From positions 193,445-257,444 of the forward strand of contig NZ_BMWG01000008.1 of the NCBI RefSeq assembly GCF_014651115.1: 64,000 bases of DNA, read 5' to 3'. This DNA is from Streptomyces inusitatus. Lineage in GTDB: Bacteria; Actinomycetota; Actinomycetes; Streptomycetales; Streptomycetaceae. Below, piece by piece: positions 8,888 through 16,457 of the stretch. The first letter of the stretch is position 1. Each line of letters starts with the position of its first letter. The position numbers were made by a program, and so were the translations under genes. The notes under the pieces are model-generated. The model made no database searches. It saw only the letters and a list, made by a program, of their open reading frames with translations, and was not told the origin of the DNA.

Positions 8888-10927
8888 TTACGGCGGAGGC
8901 GCTGCCATCTGCTCGTAAGCCGCCCAGATCAGCGGCGGGAAGGCGCTGCCCCGCTCGGAGTCGTCGCCGCCCACACCCTGCATGGGCAGAAGGTGGGGCA
9001 CATCGGGCTTGGTGCGGAACATGGTGATCGAGGTGCTCAGTTCCTCGTTCATACCGATGAACCAGGCTGATTTCATACGGTCGTTCGGGCCCGTCTTGCC
9101 GGCCCAGGGCGGGAAGTAGTGCCTCAGGCCCTCCGGGTCCTTCGACGCTCCGACGGTGGTCCAGCCCACCTGGCGGAGCGCCGAGCCGACGATCGAGGCG
9201 GTCTCGGAGCTCATCGCGCGGTGCTTCTGGGGAAGTTCGAAGCCTTCCACCGCGACGCCGTCGCGCTCGACCTTGGTCACCGAGTAGGGCTCGGTGGCTT
9301 GGCCCTCGTTGATGAAGGTCGTATAGGCGCTGGCCAGCCGGACGGCGCTGGGGGTGGAGGTGCCGATCGAGAAGGTCGGCTCCAGCTTGGCCATGCTCTC
9401 CTCACGCAGTCCCGACGCGACCGCGATCTTCTTGACATTGTTCAGCCCGACCTTCTTGCCGGTCTCCACGAACGGTGTGTGGTCCGATTCGACCAGGGAG
9501 GCGTGGAGGCTCATGAGCATCGACGGCACCCCCTCCGAGCTGGGCGTCAGGGGGACCGGGCCGGTGCCCCCGCCGGAGCGCTCCCCCTCGGCGATGCCCT
9601 GCTCCAGGGCGGCCGCGTAGACGAAGGGTTTGAACGCCGAGGCCGCGGGGACGCCCGAGGTGTCCGCGTTGTTGCTGAAGTGCTCGATCGCGTCGGAGCC
9701 TCCGTAGACCGCGACGATCGCTCCGTCCTCGGGGCGCACCGAGGCCGCGCCGACCTGCACATGGCGGTCGTCCGCGCGCTTCTTCGGGTCCAGGTTCTCC
9801 CCGCTTACCTTCTCGACGGCCTTGGTCAGCGCGAACACCTTGGCCTTGTCGAAGGTGGTGTGGATGCGGTAGCCGCCGCCTGCGAGATCCTTGCCGGTGA
9901 GCCCGCTCCGGCCCCTGACGTACTTGTTGGCGAGGTCGACGAGATAGCCGATCTGCCCGGCCTGGCTGGTCGGCTTGACGGGCGGTTTCGGCTCGGGGAA
10001 CTTCGTGTACTTCGCGCGTTCTTCCGCGCTCATCGCGCCCGTCTCGACCTGCCGGTCCAGCACCCAGCTCCAGCGGTCCTCGGCCCGCTCGTGATTGGCG
10101 GCGCTGAGTGAGGGGTCGAAGCTCTCCGCGCCCTTGAGCACGGTGGCCAGCAGGGCGGCCTGAGCGGGGTCCAGCTCCTTGGCGGGTATGCCGTAGTAGG
10201 CGTACGAGGCGGCCTGGATGCCGTAGGCGTCACGGCCGAACCACGAGGTGTTGAGATATCCCTCCAGGACCTCTGTCTTGGGCCGCTGGTTGCTGACCTT
10301 CAGGGAGAGGAAGAGTTCCTTGACCTTGCGCTGGACGGTCTGGTCCTGGCTGAGATAGGTGTTCTTCACATATTGCTGGGTGATCGTCGAACCGCCCTGG
10401 GTCTCCTTGCCCTTGACGATATTGACGGCCGCGCGGCCGATGCCCGTCACCGAGACGCCCGAGTCGCTGTAGAAGTCCGCGTTCTCCGCCGCGATGACGG
10501 CGCGCTGCACGGACCGGGGGACCTGGGAGAGCCTGACATCCTGCCGGTTCACATCACCCACGCTCACCATCCGGCTTCCGTCCGCCCAGTAGTAGACGGT
10601 GGCCTGCCTGCGCGCGGAGTCGTGCGGGTTCGGGATCTCCACCTGTATGTATATCGCCGTGAAAAGTCCCACGATGCTGCCGACGAAGAGCAGGAACAGC
10701 CCGGAGACCAGCTTCCAGGAGGGCATCCAGCGCCGCCAGCCCCGCCGGCCGCGTCTGGGATAGTCGATACGGAGCCGGCGGGCCGTCCGCACGGCCCTCC
10801 TCCGGTGGCTCCCCGCCCTGCCCGAAGAACGCCGCCCGTGCTTCGAGCCTTCCGTCCGTTCCGGGCCTCCGGTGGTGCGCTTCGCGCGCCTCCTGCGGTT
10901 CGTGCGGCGATTACGGGTCAGCCTCAT
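8888..10927 (-). CDS. Class A penicillin-binding protein (glycosyltransferase/transpeptidase)
   Basis: The protein is 679 residues. A very basic cytoplasmic tail of about 70 residues precedes a single membrane helix (72-95), then a GT51 domain (catalytic Glu near 148 in AAENADFYSDSG; QGGSTITQQ 177-185), then a transpeptidase domain with SAFK (430-433) and a KTG box (WAGKTG). The middle SxN box reads SDH (481-483), so the usual Asn is replaced, and the SxxK-to-SxN spacing is about 51 residues. Start ATG 10927 has GAGGAGAGG 12 bases upstream; GTG 10954 lies before that site and is rejected. It makes and cross-links peptidoglycan, unless the changed box weakens cross-linking. Confidence 0.92.
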   Translation of the reverse strand: MRLTRNRRTNRRRRAKRTTGGPERTEGSKHGRRSSGRAGSHRRRAVRTARRLRIDYPRRGRRGWRRWMPSWKLVSGLFLLFVGSIVGLFTAIYIQVEIPNPHDSARRQATVYYWADGSRMVSVGDVNRQDVRLSQVPRSVQRAVIAAENADFYSDSGVSVTGIGRAAVNIVKGKETQGGSTITQQYVKNTYLSQDQTVQRKVKELFLSLKVSNQRPKTEVLEGYLNTSWFGRDAYGIQAASYAYYGIPAKELDPAQAALLATVLKGAESFDPSLSAANHERAEDRWSWVLDRQVETGAMSAEERAKYTKFPEPKPPVKPTSQAGQIGYLVDLANKYVRGRSGLTGKDLAGGGYRIHTTFDKAKVFALTKAVEKVSGENLDPKKRADDRHVQVGAASVRPEDGAIVAVYGGSDAIEHFSNNADTSGVPAASAFKPFVYAAALEQGIAEGERSGGGTGPVPLTPSSEGVPSMLMSLHASLVESDHTPFVETGKKVGLNNVKKIAVASGLREESMAKLEPTFSIGTSTPSAVRLASAYTTFINEGQATEPYSVTKVERDGVAVEGFELPQKHRAMSSETASIVGSALRQVGWTTVGASKDPEGLRHYFPPWAGKTGPNDRMKSAWFIGMNEELSTSITMFRTKPDVPHLLPMQGVGGDDSERGSAFPPLIWAAYEQMAAPPP

Positions 10928-11000
10928 GCGGTACGCGGACCTCTCCTCGATCACGAGCCGTCGCTTCGACGCGGTGATGGGCTCGGCCGGAATGATGTTC

Positions 11001-11030
11001 AGACTATGGCCGTGGTTGAGTCATTCACAA
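11001..11030 (-). promoter_or_regulatory. Candidate promoter of the penicillin-binding protein gene
   Basis: Minus strand -35 TTGTGA (11025-11030) and -10 TAGTCT (11001-11006) have an 18-base spacer. The predicted start near 10994 leaves a 5' leader of about 67 bases containing the GAGGAGAGG ribosome site. Confidence 0.5.
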
Positions 11031-11103
11031 AATCTCCACAGGCGCTGAGGAGTTGATTCCGCTTACTCAAGTCGGACAGGAGACGGCATTCCCGGCAGAC
11101 CGG

Positions 11104-11445
11104 CTACGCCTCCGCCTTCTCGTCCGTCCGGACCGGGGCGTCGGGCAGAAGCAGGGCGGTCAGCCAGAACAGGGCGGCGATCGTCAGCGAGCCGGAGGAG
11201 GACAGGGGGTGGATGGACCAGGCCCACCTTGCGGCGGCGGCCGCGATGTCGGCGGAGAGTCCGGTGAGCATGGGGAGGGCCGTCAGGGCCGCCGCCACGG
11301 GGACTCCGCAGTCGACCAGGTGGCGGAAGTCGGGTAGCCGCATCCGGGTGCCGACGAGCAGCGTGGCGGCGAGGGCCAGCACCAGGGAAACGGCCACCGC
11401 GCGCGGCAGGTTCCGGCTGCGGGCGAAGGCGAGGGCCGGGCTCAC
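11104..11445 (-). CDS. Small three-helix membrane protein, unknown function
   Basis: The protein is 113 residues from GTG 11445, which overlaps the upstream stop as GTGA, indicating translational coupling and fixing the start. Three hydrophobic stretches are visible (about residues 17-32, 48-62 and 85-100), with a charged tail (RTDEKAEA). No family is recognised. Typical coding bias is present, and the GTGA overlap with the preceding reading frame supports both as real genes. Confidence 0.6.
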   Translation of the reverse strand: MSPALAFARSRNLPRAVAVSLVLALAATLLVGTRMRLPDFRHLVDCGVPVAAALTALPMLTGLSADIAAAAARWAWSIHPLSSSGSLTIAALFWLTALLLPDAPVRTDEKAEA

Positions 11446-11798
11446 CGGGGCGGCCGGGGGACGGGACGGCAGTCGCCGACGGCATCGGCGGCGGCGGTGA
11501 GCCATCGGCCCTGGGCGGCGGGCGGCGCGGTGAGGACGCGTTCGAGGACTTCGCCGAATTGTTCGCCGTAGTAGTAGGTCGTGGGCGCCTTGGCGCGCGA
11601 GTGCGGCACGGCTTCCAGCAGAAAGACATCGGGGTAGCCGCCGGTCTCCGCCAGCACGGGAGGCAGGCACCCGTCCGTCCGCCGCGGAATCGCGGCGGCC
11701 GGCACCAGCGGGGTCCACACCCGTTCGGCGGCCTCCCTGACCGCGGGCGGACGGCCAAACCGGTCGCAGCCCTGGCGGTCTCTGGGGCAAGGGGGCAT
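11442..11798 (-). CDS. Hypothetical protein coupled to a small membrane protein
   Basis: The protein is 118 residues with no family recognised; the C-terminal two thirds look like a normal soluble protein (DVFLLEAVPHSRAKAPTTYY). The start is uncertain: ATG 11798 has only a weak GAAG upstream. It lies directly after the remnant of an XRE/DUF5753 gene in another frame, so it may itself be a frame-shifted continuation of older coding sequence. The GTGA overlap with the next gene argues that translation does end here. Confidence 0.5.
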   Translation of the reverse strand: MPPCPRDRQGCDRFGRPPAVREAAERVWTPLVPAAAIPRRTDGCLPPVLAETGGYPDVFLLEAVPHSRAKAPTTYYYGEQFGEVLERVLTAPPAAQGRWLTAAADAVGDCRPVPRPPR

Positions 11799-12099
11799 GG
11801 GCTTCGATATAGCCGACCCAGCGGTTCCCCTCCGTCTCCGCGAGGTACATCGGCCCTTCAAAGCCGGAGTGGTCCTCCTGGCGCAGGGGCATGATCTGGA
11901 TCTCGACATCGCGGAGACGGCCCTTGGCCAGCAGGTCGTCCAGCAGGCCCCTGGTCGCCTCGGGTCCGCCCAAGCCGCGTTCCAGTAGCGCCTGCTCCTC
12001 GATCCCCGCCCACTGCTGGAACCATGACACCAGCCCCTTCTTCCGCGTCAGGCTTCGTGCCGCCGCCGCGAGGACCCGTGCCGCCGGAGGTCCGGGGGG
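11782..12099 (-). pseudogene. Remnant of an XRE-family/DUF5753 regulator
   Basis: The frame reads a stretch typical of the junction and C-terminal half of Streptomyces XRE-DUF5753 regulators: TRKKGLVSWFQQW, then GGPEATRGLLDDLL, VEIQIMPLRQEDHSGFEGP and NRWVGYIE. The N-terminal helix-turn-helix is missing. The segment that normally lies between the W..E..A motif and the GGPE motif is missing too (an internal deletion of roughly 60 residues by comparison with the family), and the frame loses DUF5753 character near 11782. I read it as a decayed gene. A translatable product from GTG 12030 cannot be excluded. Confidence 0.6.
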
Positions 12100-12252
12100 T
12101 TACAAATGGAGCCGTCCGGCGGTGAGCACGGACAGGAGGTCGTCACGCTTCGTATAGCCGGGGTCCCACTGGCGCTTGACCTCCTGGGGCGTGGAGTCGA
12201 GCCTCGCCCGGCCTATCGTGTCGATGGCTGAGAAGGTGGCTGAGAACATCAT
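12100..12252 (-). CDS. Possible small protein (50 residues)
   Basis: ATG ATG at 12252/12249 with a GGGGGAA purine run directly upstream, ending at TAA 12100. The product ends in VKRQWDPGYTKRDDLLSVLTAGRLHL, which looks like real protein with balanced composition. It is in the same frame as the downstream XRE/DUF5753 remnant, separated by the TAA. It could be an independent small gene or the front piece of the decayed locus. No family is recognised. Confidence 0.4.
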   Translation of the reverse strand: MMFSATFSAIDTIGRARLDSTPQEVKRQWDPGYTKRDDLLSVLTAGRLHL

Positions 12253-12587
12253 TTCCCCCTAGCTCGGTTCTGCGTTAACAATTCACCCGTGGCGCTTTAC
12301 GTAGCGGCCCGATCAGCCCTACTCGACGCCCATCTCGGTCCGAATCGACCGGATGCAGTCTGTTCAGTGGGCAGTTCGCCATGCCCGCACAGACACAGCG
12401 AAACCCTTGGCGATGCGGTGATGACGCCTGTCGCCGCGAGGGCGGTGGGCCACAGGGGCCGGACCGCGCGAATCGCCCTCCGAGCAGCCGGAGTTGGCCC
12501 CGCTGGATCGCCCCTTTAATCTCAGCTAATCTGGCACGGCCGCTGTTACAGAGTCAAGCCCAGGTCAATCGCAGAAGGGAGGCTGCC
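12253..12587. other. Divergent intergenic region before the XRE regulator
   Basis: This stretch of 335 bases has no convincing gene. It holds a candidate plus-strand promoter (12494-12522) and a purine-rich ribosome site before 12588. The left half is the presumed upstream region of the minus-strand small gene at 12252, where TTAAC-rich DNA (12284-12290) breaks the GC bias. Confidence 0.5.
12494..12522 (+). promoter_or_regulatory. Candidate promoter of the XRE-metalloprotease-membrane cassette
   Basis: TTGGCC (12494-12499), a 17-base spacer, and TAATCT (12517-12522). A second TAATCT begins at 12527, 10 bases on, giving a direct repeat of one helical turn that could be an operator for the XRE protein encoded just downstream. 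Confidence 0.4.
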
Positions 12588-13025
12588 ATGGCGGAAGACG
12601 GGTTCAACCTGCGCCTGAACAGGCTCTTCGAAACGATTCATCCACCAGGTCGTGGTCCGTACACGAACCAGGAAGTCGCCACGCTGCTCCGCGAACGCGG
12701 TGGCCCTTCCCTTTCCCATGTCTACTTGTGGCAGTTGCGGACCGGTCGGCGGGACAACCCCACGAGACGGCATCTGGAGGCGCTGGCGTCGTTCTTCGGC
12801 GTCCCCGTGACGTACTTCTTCGACGACGACGTCGCGGAGAAGGTCGGGGCCGAGCTGCGGTTCGTCCGGCAGCTGCGGGAGAGCGGTGTGCAGCGGGTGG
12901 CGACCCGGGTCGCCGGGCTGTCGCCCCAGAGCATGGAGGAGATCCTCGCCGCCATCGACCACATCCGGGAGAGAGAGGGCAGACCGGCTCTCGCCGACGA
13001 CGAGAGCCCGGGCGAAGAACTGTGA
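12588..13025 (+). CDS. XRE-family helix-turn-helix regulator
   Basis: The protein is 145 residues. The N-terminal half (about 7-75) carries an XRE-like helix-turn-helix: YTNQEVATLLRERG, SLSHVYLWQLRTGRRDNPTRRHLEALASFFGVPVTYFF. The C-terminal half is a predicted helical segment (RQLRESGVQRVATRVAGLS, EEILAAIDHIRERE). ATG 12588 has GAAGGGAGG upstream. Actinobacterial homologues of this type often sit with an ImmA/IrrE-like protein and a MAB_1171c-type membrane protein, exactly as here. Likely DNA-binding partner controlled by the metalloprotease. Confidence 0.88.
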   Translation: MAEDGFNLRLNRLFETIHPPGRGPYTNQEVATLLRERGGPSLSHVYLWQLRTGRRDNPTRRHLEALASFFGVPVTYFFDDDVAEKVGAELRFVRQLRESGVQRVATRVAGLSPQSMEEILAAIDHIREREGRPALADDESPGEEL

Positions 13026-13054
13026 GGAGCGGTGAGGAGCGGTGAGGAGGCGCT

Positions 13055-13612
13055 GTGAGACGGCGGGACCAGTTACAGCGCGACTGTCGTCGCTTCGTCC
13101 GTGACCTGGAGCTGCCGCCGAAAGAGAGCGTCCGGGATCTGATCCCCTTCGTCGAGGAGTTGTCGGGGTACCCGATCCGTCTCCTGCCCGCCCCCTCGGA
13201 CGGCGGGCGGGAGGGGCTGTGCGGCATGTGGTTGAGGACCGCGGAAGGCATCGACTACATATTCGTCAACGAGGGAACCAGCCGGGCCCACCAGGACCAC
13301 ATCCTCGCGCACGAGATGGCGCACATCCTGCGCGACCACCAGGGAAGCCTGCCCCTGTCACCCCTGTCACCCCTCTCACCCCTGCCACCGCCCGCCACCC
13401 TGCCCGAGCGGAATCCGGTGGCCGACCGGCTCGTGACCGCCATCGACCCGGCGGTGGTGAAGATGATGCTGGGACGCACCAGCTACGAGTACCGGGACGA
13501 GCGGGAGGCCGAACTGATCGGCTCCTATCTCCAGCGCCATGTCCACGGCTCCGGCCGGAGCGCCGCAGGCCACGGCCGGGTGGCGGAGACCTTGCTCCGA
13601 GGGAAGAGGTAG
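13055..13612 (+). CDS. ImmA/IrrE-type zinc metallopeptidase-like protein
   Basis: The protein is 185 residues from GTG 13055. The zinc site HEMAH is seen in ILAHEMAHILRDH (about residues 89-101), with a downstream acidic helix (YRDEREAELIGSYL) that could supply the third ligand, the ImmA/IrrE pattern. A proline-serine repeat (SPLSPLSPLPP) interrupts the fold after the zinc helix. Three GGTGAGGAG(C/G) repeats lie just upstream (13030-13050), the last serving as ribosome site. Such proteases usually cleave or inhibit a co-encoded XRE repressor; here that is inferred from adjacency. Confidence 0.85.
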   Translation: MRRRDQLQRDCRRFVRDLELPPKESVRDLIPFVEELSGYPIRLLPAPSDGGREGLCGMWLRTAEGIDYIFVNEGTSRAHQDHILAHEMAHILRDHQGSLPLSPLSPLSPLPPPATLPERNPVADRLVTAIDPAVVKMMLGRTSYEYRDEREAELIGSYLQRHVHGSGRSAAGHGRVAETLLRGKR

Positions 13613-13617
13613 CGCCC

Positions 13618-14823
13618 GTGCAGCAGTTGCTCCACCCCCTGTGTCTCGCCCTGGCCGTCGGCGGATTCCTCCTTCTGCTCTGCCCGCCGAGACATCTGCG
13701 GCGGGACCCCGCGCTGGCCGCGCTCGCCGGGGTCTACGGCTTCTCCGCCGTCTCCTTCCTCGTCTCCATGGAGCCGGTGTGGAGACTGCTGGACGAACTG
13801 ACCGGCCGCCCCTCCACCGGCATCCTCGCCGCGTTCTGCTCCGTGGTGGCGCTGCTGGCCCTCCAGCCGGTCGTCCTCGCCCACTGGGCGCTGCCGCCGG
13901 ACAGGGCCCGTAAACACACCCGGGTGTCCCTGGCCGCGGGCGCGCTCGTCGTCCTGGCGCTGACGGTGCTCTTCTTCCAGCTCGACCCCGCCGGCCGGAC
14001 CACCCCGCAGGGCTTCACCGCCAACTACATCCACACCGGCGCCTATCAGGCGTATCTCGCCCTCTACGCCGTCGTCTACCTGATCGGCGAAACCGTCCTC
14101 GCCGTGGGCTGCTGGAAGGCCGCCCGCCGGACGGACCAGGTGTGGATCGCCCGCGGGCTGCGCGTCGTCGCGGCCGGCGCGGTGCTGACCTTCGGCTACA
14201 GCGCCGTCCGGCTCGCCGGGGTCGGGGCCGCGCTGTTCGACCTCACCCCGCCCCCGCCCGCGGCCGAGAGTTTCGCCTGGCTCTGCGCCGACGGCGGCAC
14301 CACACTCGCCCTGACCGGGTTCTTCGTCCCGACCCTGGCCGTGCACGCCGTCCCGCAGGCACGGGCCTGGCGGCGCGCGCGCCGCGACCACCGGATCCTG
14401 ACGCCGCTGTGGGACGCCCTGCACCAGGCCGTGCCCACCATCGCGCTCCAGCCCGCCCGCCCCGCCGCCCTCCCGCTCGTCCGGAACACCGGCTGGCATC
14501 TGTACCGCCGGGGTGTGGAGATCCGGGACGCCCAATGGGCGCTGCGGCACCGTCTGGAGGAGTCGGTACGTCACACCTCCGAGCAGCGCCATCGCGCGGC
14601 CGGTCTCGGCGGGGAGGAGCTGGTCGCCGCCGTCACCGCGGACCAGCTCCGCGCGGCGCTGACCGTCCACCGCCGCGACGGAACCCCCCGTACCCCGACC
14701 GAGTACGCCGACGCGGACAGCCGTGAGAGTCTGCGTACCCCGGACGACGATCTGCGCGCGCTGCTGCGCATCGCCGCCCACTTCCCCACCGCACCCGCCG
14801 AACAGGAGGCCGTTCGCTCATGA
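13618..14823 (+). CDS. MAB_1171c-like integral membrane protein
   Basis: The protein is 401 residues from GTG 13618 with GGGAAGAGG eight bases upstream. The N-terminal 245 residues form about seven hydrophobic helices. The C-terminal 150 residues are cytoplasmic, with HLYRRGVEIRDAQWALRHRL, a signature I associate with the actinobacterial MAB_1171c/DUF6545 family found beside XRE-ImmA pairs. It is sometimes annotated as a transporter, but no transport motif is visible, and a sensory role is equally possible. It overlaps the amidase gene by 4 bases. Confidence 0.75.
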   Translation: MQQLLHPLCLALAVGGFLLLLCPPRHLRRDPALAALAGVYGFSAVSFLVSMEPVWRLLDELTGRPSTGILAAFCSVVALLALQPVVLAHWALPPDRARKHTRVSLAAGALVVLALTVLFFQLDPAGRTTPQGFTANYIHTGAYQAYLALYAVVYLIGETVLAVGCWKAARRTDQVWIARGLRVVAAGAVLTFGYSAVRLAGVGAALFDLTPPPPAAESFAWLCADGGTTLALTGFFVPTLAVHAVPQARAWRRARRDHRILTPLWDALHQAVPTIALQPARPAALPLVRNTGWHLYRRGVEIRDAQWALRHRLEESVRHTSEQRHRAAGLGGEELVAAVTADQLRAALTVHRRDGTPRTPTEYADADSRESLRTPDDDLRALLRIAAHFPTAPAEQEAVRS

Positions 14824-16292
14824 ACCCGACCCACCTCTCCGCCGGCGAGCAACTGAGAGCCCTGGAGGCGGGCGAGATCTCCAGCCGGGAGCTGACCGCC
14901 GCGCATCTGGAACGCATCGCCGCGCACCCGGAGTACAACGCGGTGGTCACCCTCGACGGCGACAGAGCGCTGGCGGCGGCGGAGGCGGCGGACGAGCGGC
15001 GGGCGCGGGAACGCGGACGCGGACAGGAGCACGGACGGGAGCACGGACGGGACGGCGAGCGGGCGGGCGGGGCGCTGCTCGGGCTCCCGGTCACCGTCAA
15101 GGACTCGCTGGAGACCGAGGGACTGCGCACCGCCTGCGGATCGGCGGAGCTGGCCGACCATGTGCCCGGCCGGGACGCCGACGCCGTGGCGCGGCTGCGC
15201 GCGGCCGGCGCGATCGTCCTCGGCAAGACCAACACCCCGCCGATGTGCCAGGACATCCAGACCGGCAATCCGCTCTTCGGCACCACGCCCAATCCGCACG
15301 ACCCGACCCGTACGGCGGGCGGCTCCTCGGGCGGCTCGGCCGCCGCGGTGGCCGCGTATCTGAGCCCGCTGGCCATCGGCAGCGACCTCGCCGGGTCGCT
15401 GCGGCTGCCGGGGCACTACTGCGGCGTCCACTCCCTCCGCACCAGCCAGGGCATCGTGCCGGCCCGGGGCCACATCCCCCGCCCGCCCGGCTGGCTCACG
15501 ACCTCGGACATGCTGGTGCTCGGTCCCCTCGCCCGCAGCGCGGCCGATCTCGATCTCGCCCTCGACGTCCTCGCCGGTCCCTCCCCCGAGGACAGCCCCG
15601 CCTGGCGGCTGAATCTGCCCGCCCCCCGTCGGCGGCGGCTGCGCGAGTACCGCGTCGGCGTCTGGGCCGACGACCCGTACTGCCGGGTCGACGCCGAGAC
15701 CCTGGCCCTGCTGGAGCGCGTCGCCAAGACCCTCCACGACCTCGGCTCCCCCGTCGACGACACCACCCGGCCCACCGACATGGCCTCCTCCGACCGTCTC
15801 TTCCAGTCCCTGATGTACGCCGGCTCCTCCGCGAGCGCCTCCCCCGAGGCCTTCGCCGCCGAGACCACCGCCGCCGCACATCTGACCCCCGACGACCGCT
15901 CCCCCGGGGCCGCCTTCCTCCGGGCCCGCACCATGCGCCACCGCGACTGGATGCTCGCCCACGAGGAACGCCGCAAGCTGCGCGAGCGATGGACCGGCTA
16001 CTTCACCGACCTCGACGTCCTCATCACCCCCTCCGCCCCGACGGCCGCCGTCCCGGACCAGACCTTCCTCCCCCTCCCCGACCGCCACATCACCGTCGAC
16101 GGCGAACGCCGCGGCTACTGGGACCAGACCACCTGGCTCAACCTCGTCGGCCCCGTCGGCCTCCCCGCCGCCACCCTCCCCATCGGCACCACCTCCGACG
16201 GCCTCCCCCTCAGCATCCAGATCATCGGCCCCCACCTCCACGACCGGACCGTCACCCACGTCGCCGCACTGCTGGACGCGGCCCTGAACTGA
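14820..16292 (+). CDS. Amidase signature (AS) family enzyme
   Basis: The protein is 490 residues. The Ser-cisSer-Lys centre is intact: Lys in LPVTVKDSLET, cis-Ser in GGSSGGSAAA and nucleophile Ser in GSDLAGSLRLPG. It hydrolyses a C-N amide bond of unknown substrate. An Arg/Glu/His-rich low-complexity stretch (about residues 60-80; GRGQEHGREHGRDGE) interrupts the N-terminal part. ATG 14820 overlaps the membrane-protein stop (ATGA), placing the amidase in the same operon as the XRE cassette. The transcript should end at the hairpin 16298-16334. Confidence 0.92.
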   Translation: MNPTHLSAGEQLRALEAGEISSRELTAAHLERIAAHPEYNAVVTLDGDRALAAAEAADERRARERGRGQEHGREHGRDGERAGGALLGLPVTVKDSLETEGLRTACGSAELADHVPGRDADAVARLRAAGAIVLGKTNTPPMCQDIQTGNPLFGTTPNPHDPTRTAGGSSGGSAAAVAAYLSPLAIGSDLAGSLRLPGHYCGVHSLRTSQGIVPARGHIPRPPGWLTTSDMLVLGPLARSAADLDLALDVLAGPSPEDSPAWRLNLPAPRRRRLREYRVGVWADDPYCRVDAETLALLERVAKTLHDLGSPVDDTTRPTDMASSDRLFQSLMYAGSSASASPEAFAAETTAAAHLTPDDRSPGAAFLRARTMRHRDWMLAHEERRKLRERWTGYFTDLDVLITPSAPTAAVPDQTFLPLPDRHITVDGERRGYWDQTTWLNLVGPVGLPAATLPIGTTSDGLPLSIQIIGPHLHDRTVTHVAALLDAALN

Positions 16293-16297
16293 CAGCC

Positions 16298-16334
16298 CGG
16301 CCGGGGAGCCGGGTACTCCTCGGCTCCCCGGCCG
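16298..16334 (+). terminator. 14-bp perfect stem terminator after the amidase
   Basis: Arms 16298-16311 and 16321-16334 (CGGCCGGGGAGCCG and its complement) flank a 9-base loop. There is no T-run, as is common for Streptomyces terminators. Confidence 0.8.
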
Positions 16335-16352
16335 CTGCCCCGGGCCCGTCCC

Positions 16353-16386
16353 GGCTACGGCTACGGCTACGGCTACGGCTACGGCT
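16353..16386. repeat. Hexanucleotide tandem repeat (GGCTAC)5
   Basis: Five perfect GGCTAC units plus a partial sixth lie between the amidase terminator and the GTPase gene, outside any gene. Confidence 0.9.
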
Positions 16387-16457
16387 GAGCTTCGCGCTGC
16401 GAAGATCGATGTCCCAAACCGCCCACCGGCCGGCCTCGTCTGCGCTATACCGATTCC

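Noticed and set aside
11104..12030. A single 308-residue protein over this stretch
   Set aside because: It joins DUF5753-like residues at the front, a nonsense middle and three membrane helices at the end; two real frames with a GTGA overlap explain the middle and end better.
16353..16386. GGCTAC repeat as a CRISPR or attachment site
   Set aside because: Six-base units with no spacers and no integrase or tRNA nearby; simple tandem repeat.
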